Below are positions 60,391 through 64,000 of a stretch of 64,000 bases of DNA, in pieces. Numbering within the stretch: position 1 is the stretch's first letter; the number at the start of each line of letters is the position of its first letter. The notes under the pieces are model-generated. The model was given only the letters and a program-made list of their open reading frames with translations. It had not been told where the DNA came from and did no database searches. A program made the position numbers and the translations under genes. This DNA is from RUG14300 sp964561145 (GTDB taxonomy: Bacteria > Bacillota > Clostridia > Christensenellales > CAG-1252). The stretch lies in contig CAZLNZ010000008.1 in NCBI GenBank assembly GCA_964561145.1, forward strand, positions 1 through 64,000, read 5' to 3'.

Positions 60391-61492
60391 GGGGAAAAGG
60401 AACTCCTTTACAATAAAAGGAACCGCATTACTCGTTATAACTATTATTGTTTGCATATTTTCATTGGTAATGTTGTATAGCGCAAGCAATTATGCTGCAG
60501 AGCAAACCTACGGAGATGCTTTTAAATATGTAAAGAAACAAGGCGTGGCTCTTGCTTTTGGACTTGCTTTTATGGTTTTCTTTATTTTTGTAAAAAGAAA
60601 GTATGTTATAAAGGCAAGTATTCCGTTGTTAATTGTGTCGTATATATTGCTTGCGATTATTTTTATTCCCGGGGTTGGAGTGGAAGCATATGGTGCAAGA
60701 AGATGGATTAATCTAGGTGTAACAACAATACAACCTAGCGAGGTTGCGAAGTTCGGCTTAATTGTTTTTTCAAGTGCGATATTATCAAAAAATGGTTCCG
60801 ATACAGTTAAGGGTTTATTGCCTATTTTGGGCGTAGGAATATCTATGTGTGTTCTATTGATTCTTGAGCCTAATATGTCGGTTACCGTTCTTACAGCGCT
60901 ATTGATGCTTTTTATGATTTTTATCGGGGGTGCAAAATTAAAGGTGTTTCTGTTTCTCATACTTCCGATGCTAATTGGTGGCATACTTTTGATTGTACTC
61001 GAACCATATAGGATGCAACGACTTTTCGCTTTCATTGACCCATGGGCATCACCTAAGGGGGAAGGGTATCAACTAATTCAGTCGTATTATGCCTTAGGTT
61101 CTGGGGGATGGTTTGGAGTCGGTTTGTTTAATAGTAGACAGAAACATATGTTTTTGCCATTTGCAGAGTCGGATTTTGTTTTCTCGATAATAGGAGAAGA
61201 ACTTGGTTTCATAGGTGCAATAATAGTTTTGATGATGTTGTTAGGCATGTCTTTCTTGGGTTTTTGCATTGCAAGAAGTGCAAAGAATCGTTTTGATGCG
61301 CTTCTGGCTTATGGAATATCGGCAGTTATTTGTTTGCAAACATTGATAAACGTTGCAGTCGTATCGGGTTCGATTCCGCCAACAGGCATTCCCTTACCCT
61401 TTATCAGTTACGGAGGTAGTTCTCTAATTTGCTTTACTTCGTCGATAGGGCTTTTATTGTCAATAGATAGGAATGAAAAAAGAGAGATATGA
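60365..61492 (+). CDS. ftsW: Peptidoglycan polymerase FtsW (SEDS family)
   Basis: A 375-residue polytopic SEDS protein that polymerises lipid II with the cognate class B PBP. About ten membrane segments. MLYSASNYAAEQTYGD near the first loop, GARRWINLGVTTIQPSEVAKFG, the large external loop with PWASPKGEGYQLIQSYYALGSGGWFGVGL, DFVFSIIGEELGFIGA and SGSIPPTGIPLPFISYGGSSLI are typical. ATG 60365 is chosen; the frame runs upstream inside murD. Could be FtsW or SpoVE. Confidence 0.94.
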   Translation: MKYLPTSLEGKRNSFTIKGTALLVITIIVCIFSLVMLYSASNYAAEQTYGDAFKYVKKQGVALAFGLAFMVFFIFVKRKYVIKASIPLLIVSYILLAIIFIPGVGVEAYGARRWINLGVTTIQPSEVAKFGLIVFSSAILSKNGSDTVKGLLPILGVGISMCVLLILEPNMSVTVLTALLMLFMIFIGGAKLKVFLFLILPMLIGGILLIVLEPYRMQRLFAFIDPWASPKGEGYQLIQSYYALGSGGWFGVGLFNSRQKHMFLPFAESDFVFSIIGEELGFIGAIIVLMMLLGMSFLGFCIARSAKNRFDALLAYGISAVICLQTLINVAVVSGSIPPTGIPLPFISYGGSSLICFTSSIGLLLSIDRNEKREI

Positions 61493-62751
61493 AGGAATAC
61501 GTTATTAAAGGTGGAAAAAAACTTTGCGGAAGTGTAACCGTTCAGGGAAGCAAAAATGCTGCACTTCCCATTATTTCTTGTGCCGTAATGAGCGGTGAAA
61601 GACAAGTTATACACAATATCCCGTTGATAAATGACGTCTTTTCTTTAATGGAAATCTTTAAGCAATATGGCGTGAAATTCGAGTTAACAGGACACACGCT
61701 GGAAGTTGATCCACGAGAAGTAAGAGAATGTATTATTAGTTCGGATCTGTCGAAAAAGCTGAGGAGTTCCTCTTATTTGATAGGAGCCATTCTTCCTATT
61801 TTGAAAAGACTGTATCTTCCGATGGTTGGAGGTTGTTCGTTGGGGTTGAGACCTTTGGATATTCATTTTAAGGGTTTTATTGCATTAGGTGGCGAAATTA
61901 TCGAACAAACAGTTGTTACAAATGGGCAAAAGATTGAGTATAATTTTCTCGAGTGGAAATGTATTAGACCCGCTAAAATCTTTTTAAGGTTTCCTTCAGT
62001 CGGGGCGACGATTAATTTATTGATGCTTTCTGCGAGATTGGAACAAGAGGTCGAAATTGTTAATGCAGCAATAGAGCCCGAAGTAAAAGCCGTAATTGAA
62101 TATCTAAAAAAGCTCGGTGTTGAAATAAATGGAGATAAGATACTTAAAATAAGAGGGAAAAATCGGTTAAAGAGTAGAGTAGAGTATATAAAAGGAGATA
62201 GAATTGTAGCAGGTGATATACTTCTTTCGGTCTGTGCGACTGCAGGTGATTGTGAATTGTTTGGTGCCGATTACCATGAATTACAGCCCCTTTTATGTAA
62301 ATTAATAAAAAGCTCTTGCAAAGTAACTACAAAAAGTGATAAAATATCTGTTAGCATGAGGAGTCCGTTAAGGACGATTGCGGAGACTGCACCATATCCT
62401 TCATTTCCAACCGACCTGCAAGCACAGCTTTCCGCTTCAATACTTGCCTCGGGCGGTTTTGGAGTTATTCGAGAAAATATTTTTGAAAACCGCTTTCGAT
62501 ACGTTGAGGAGCTCGACAAAATGGGTGCAAGAACAATCGTCAAGGGAAATACCCTGTATTTGTTACCATCGAGTCTTGTCGGACATAGGGTAAAAGCACC
62601 TGACTTAAGAGGCGGTTCTGCATTGGTTATAGCAGGCTTAACAGCCTGTGGATATACAAACATAGAAAACGTTGGCTTGATAGAAAGAGGGTATGAGAAT
62701 TTACCTGCTTTGTATTCTAAGCTTGGAGGAGAAATCAAGGTAATCGAATGA
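61489..62751 (+). CDS. murA: UDP-GlcNAc 1-carboxyvinyltransferase MurA
   Basis: A 420-residue enolpyruvyl transferase for the first committed step of peptidoglycan synthesis. The substrate-binding Lys-Asn is in VQGSKNAALPIIS (about 22-23). The catalytic and fosfomycin-target cysteine is in VGGCSLGLRPLDIHFKGF (about 115). The C-terminal part has PYPSFPTDLQAQL and DLRGGSALVIAGLTA. The overlaps with ftsW and ftsQ (4 nt each) put it fully in the dcw transcript, in the place where murG is often found. Confidence 0.95.
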   Translation: MKEYVIKGGKKLCGSVTVQGSKNAALPIISCAVMSGERQVIHNIPLINDVFSLMEIFKQYGVKFELTGHTLEVDPREVRECIISSDLSKKLRSSSYLIGAILPILKRLYLPMVGGCSLGLRPLDIHFKGFIALGGEIIEQTVVTNGQKIEYNFLEWKCIRPAKIFLRFPSVGATINLLMLSARLEQEVEIVNAAIEPEVKAVIEYLKKLGVEINGDKILKIRGKNRLKSRVEYIKGDRIVAGDILLSVCATAGDCELFGADYHELQPLLCKLIKSSCKVTTKSDKISVSMRSPLRTIAETAPYPSFPTDLQAQLSASILASGGFGVIRENIFENRFRYVEELDKMGARTIVKGNTLYLLPSSLVGHRVKAPDLRGGSALVIAGLTACGYTNIENVGLIERGYENLPALYSKLGGEIKVIE

Positions 62752-63524
62752 AAGGCAATGCGAGAATAGTAGTCTTTGTTTTGATACTTGCGATTATCCT
62801 TGCTTTTGTGTTGTTGAATATGACCCTTTTTACAGTTAAGAATATAACGGTAAGAAATAAGGTTGAATCCCAACTGATTGACAAGGATAAGATTATTGAA
62901 GATTCGGGTATTGATACCGGCGAAAATATTTTTCTAATGTCTGAAAAAGAAGTTATCTCCTCAATCGAGCTTGCCAATCCTTATTTGAAGGTTACTTCCA
63001 TTGAAAGAGTGTTCCCTGATTCTGTTATTATCCACATAACCGTACGTACTCCTGTTATGAGTATTAAGATGAAGAATAGCGAGCTCTATGTTATTATCGA
63101 TAGTTCATTGAAAATATTAGATATAGTCAGTGAAACAGATAGCTTATTCTTATCTTCGACTTTAGTAGAAGGGTTGGAAATTGAAAATCCTCAAGAGGGC
63201 AATACGCTTAATAAGGAAAATACTTTCAATAAAAAACTCGACGTTATAGGTTATGTCGCAGATCATGAGTCACTTGGAGAGGCAGCTTTCCTCAATTTCT
63301 TTGAAAAGATTGAGTTCGACGTCGACAATCCCGACCTTGTTTACATTGCCTTACGTTCGGGCGTTAAAATTGTACTCAAAGGTGACAACGATTTGGAAAC
63401 ACAGTTAAGGAGTGCCTTGGAAAAGTATAGATATATGGGGGAGCAGTCCTACGAGAGAACCTCCGGATATATTTACTTTAAAGACGGGGCAGGTTGGTCT
63501 TGGATAGCCAATGATCCCTATTAA
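62748..63524 (+). CDS. ftsQ: Cell division protein FtsQ/DivIB
   Basis: A 258-residue protein with a short cytoplasmic N-terminus, one membrane helix (about 6-27), a POTRA domain (about 29-100: FTVKNITVRNKVESQLIDKDKIIEDSGIDTGENIF, then YLKVTSIERVFPDSVIIHITVRTP) and a beta domain. Part of the divisome FtsQLB complex. It overlaps murA by ATGA and is followed by an independent promoter for the ftsA-like gene. Confidence 0.91.
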   Translation: MKGNARIVVFVLILAIILAFVLLNMTLFTVKNITVRNKVESQLIDKDKIIEDSGIDTGENIFLMSEKEVISSIELANPYLKVTSIERVFPDSVIIHITVRTPVMSIKMKNSELYVIIDSSLKILDIVSETDSLFLSSTLVEGLEIENPQEGNTLNKENTFNKKLDVIGYVADHESLGEAAFLNFFEKIEFDVDNPDLVYIALRSGVKIVLKGDNDLETQLRSALEKYRYMGEQSYERTSGYIYFKDGAGWSWIANDPY

Positions 63525-63560
63525 AATGAAAATATTATTTCAATTGAGTTAATACTTGCA

Positions 63561-63589
63561 TTGACACGGACAAATTATTATATTATAAT
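63561..63589 (+). promoter_or_regulatory. Full-consensus promoter before the ftsA-like gene
   Basis: TTGACA (63561-63566), 17-bp spacer, TATAAT (63584-63589), identical to the sigma-A consensus. Start near 63596; GAGG at 63607-63610 precedes the ATG at 63616. Confidence 0.92.
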
Positions 63590-63615
63590 AATTTACATAA
63601 GCATTCGAGGTTATT

Positions 63616-64000
63616 ATGTTACGTAGTAAAGAAGCATACATTTTGGAAATAGGTTCACATAAGCTCCGTCTTCTTGTGGCTAAAAGAATGTACACCGATT
63701 CTTATTCGGTGGAGGTTTCTCATCAGGTTCCTTATGACGGTTTCGTCAATTCTCGTTGGAGCTCTGATGCCAATGTAGCAGATGCTATAAAACAACTTTT
63801 GACAAAGTGTAAGGAATCACTGGGAAAGGTTAAAAAGCTATATGTCGGGGTTCCTGCGGAATTTTGTACCTCTCAGGCAGTCATGGGCACCATCAACTCC
63901 ATAAAACAAAGAAAGGTCGAGGAGTCGGATGTCCAAGCTTTATACGCCATGGCGAACCCCTTCGATTCCTCAAAGTATACTGTAATTGACAAATCTCCTA
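63616..64000 (+). CDS. FtsA-like cell division protein, N-terminal part
   Basis: An open frame runs from ATG 63616 to the window edge (128 codons, no stop). It begins MLRSKEAYILEIGSHKLRLLVAKR, the actin-fold phosphate 1 region of FtsA-type ATPases, though the usual DIGTSK is here EIGSHK. It continues with an SHS2-like part (KLYVGVPAEFCTSQAV). FtsA membrane-anchors FtsZ; the place after ftsQ agrees. The altered first Asp makes it either a diverged FtsA or a related FtsA-domain protein. The rest lies outside the window. Confidence 0.82.
   Translation, partial: MLRSKEAYILEIGSHKLRLLVAKRMYTDSYSVEVSHQVPYDGFVNSRWSSDANVADAIKQLLTKCKESLGKVKKLYVGVPAEFCTSQAVMGTINSIKQRKVEESDVQALYAMANPFDSSKYTVIDKSP

Noticed and set aside
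61489..62751. Suspicion that MurA lacks its catalytic cysteine
   Set aside because: The cysteine is present in VGGCSLG at about residue 115, matching the known catalytic loop.

Overview
The window is AT-rich and comes from a Gram-positive-type, endospore-forming bacterium, most likely a clostridium-like member of the Bacillota. The evidence is the spoIIAA-spoIIAB-sigF operon, spoVAC-D-E, yunB, a PdaB-type deacetylase, a tig-clpP-clpX-lon-engB cluster, AGGAGG-type ribosome sites and the standard code with TGA as stop. The species cannot be named from sequence alone. A run of 100 N at 38326-38425 shows this is a draft scaffold.

Layout. 1-4370: end of a tRNA-Tyr gene, the forespore sigma-F operon, spoVA genes and yunB. 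4412-15115: a rightward set of pheS, pheT, a U32 (RlhA/TrhP-like) hydroxylase, mutS2, a small membrane protein, a cysteine desulfurase and thiI. 15112-19199: a class A penicillin-binding protein on the minus strand and a divergent YgiQ-type radical SAM protein. 19200-20093: repeat-rich, no genes. 20094-21494: polysaccharide deacetylase and a double-OB SSB-like protein. 21622-38150: accessory block with a secreted EndA-type nuclease, a lipoprotein, a long untranslated leader, two unknown membrane proteins, a CUT1-type ABC importer, a secreted SNase lipoprotein and a 1719-residue OB-fold-rich lipoprotein. 38150-42360: yggS-sepF-lspA-rluD between arrays of structured repeats. 42360-50550: rqcH, tig, clpP, clpX, lon, engB. 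50578-51950: an unknown protein and a metallophosphoesterase on the minus strand. 52700-64000: a division and cell wall (dcw) cluster of mraZ, rsmH, an FtsL-position gene, a PBP2-type transpeptidase, murE, mraY, murD, ftsW, murA, ftsQ and the start of an ftsA-like gene. murF and murG are not in it.

The most interesting system is the 21.7-38.1 kb block. Two different secreted nucleases, a giant surface lipoprotein with about six OB-like folds and a complete CUT1-family ABC importer with its binding protein are encoded together. I read it as a candidate apparatus for breaking down, capturing and importing extracellular nucleic acid, similar in gene content to the SNase-lipoprotein plus Ugp/Msm-like ABC loci of mycoplasmas. 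The coupling to nucleic acid is inference; the domains are visible.

Other notable signals: (i) a dispersed family of about 80-bp elements with three successive hairpins, whose stems differ between copies while staying complementary; (ii) a 320-bp composite of two such elements present as an inverted pair around yggS-rluD; (iii) three genes (ygiQ-like, yggS, rqcH) whose start codon lies 6-7 nt after a sigma-A -10 box with no Shine-Dalgarno sequence, suggesting leaderless mRNAs; (iv) a 14-bp dyad spanning both the -10 box and the Shine-Dalgarno sequence of murE.
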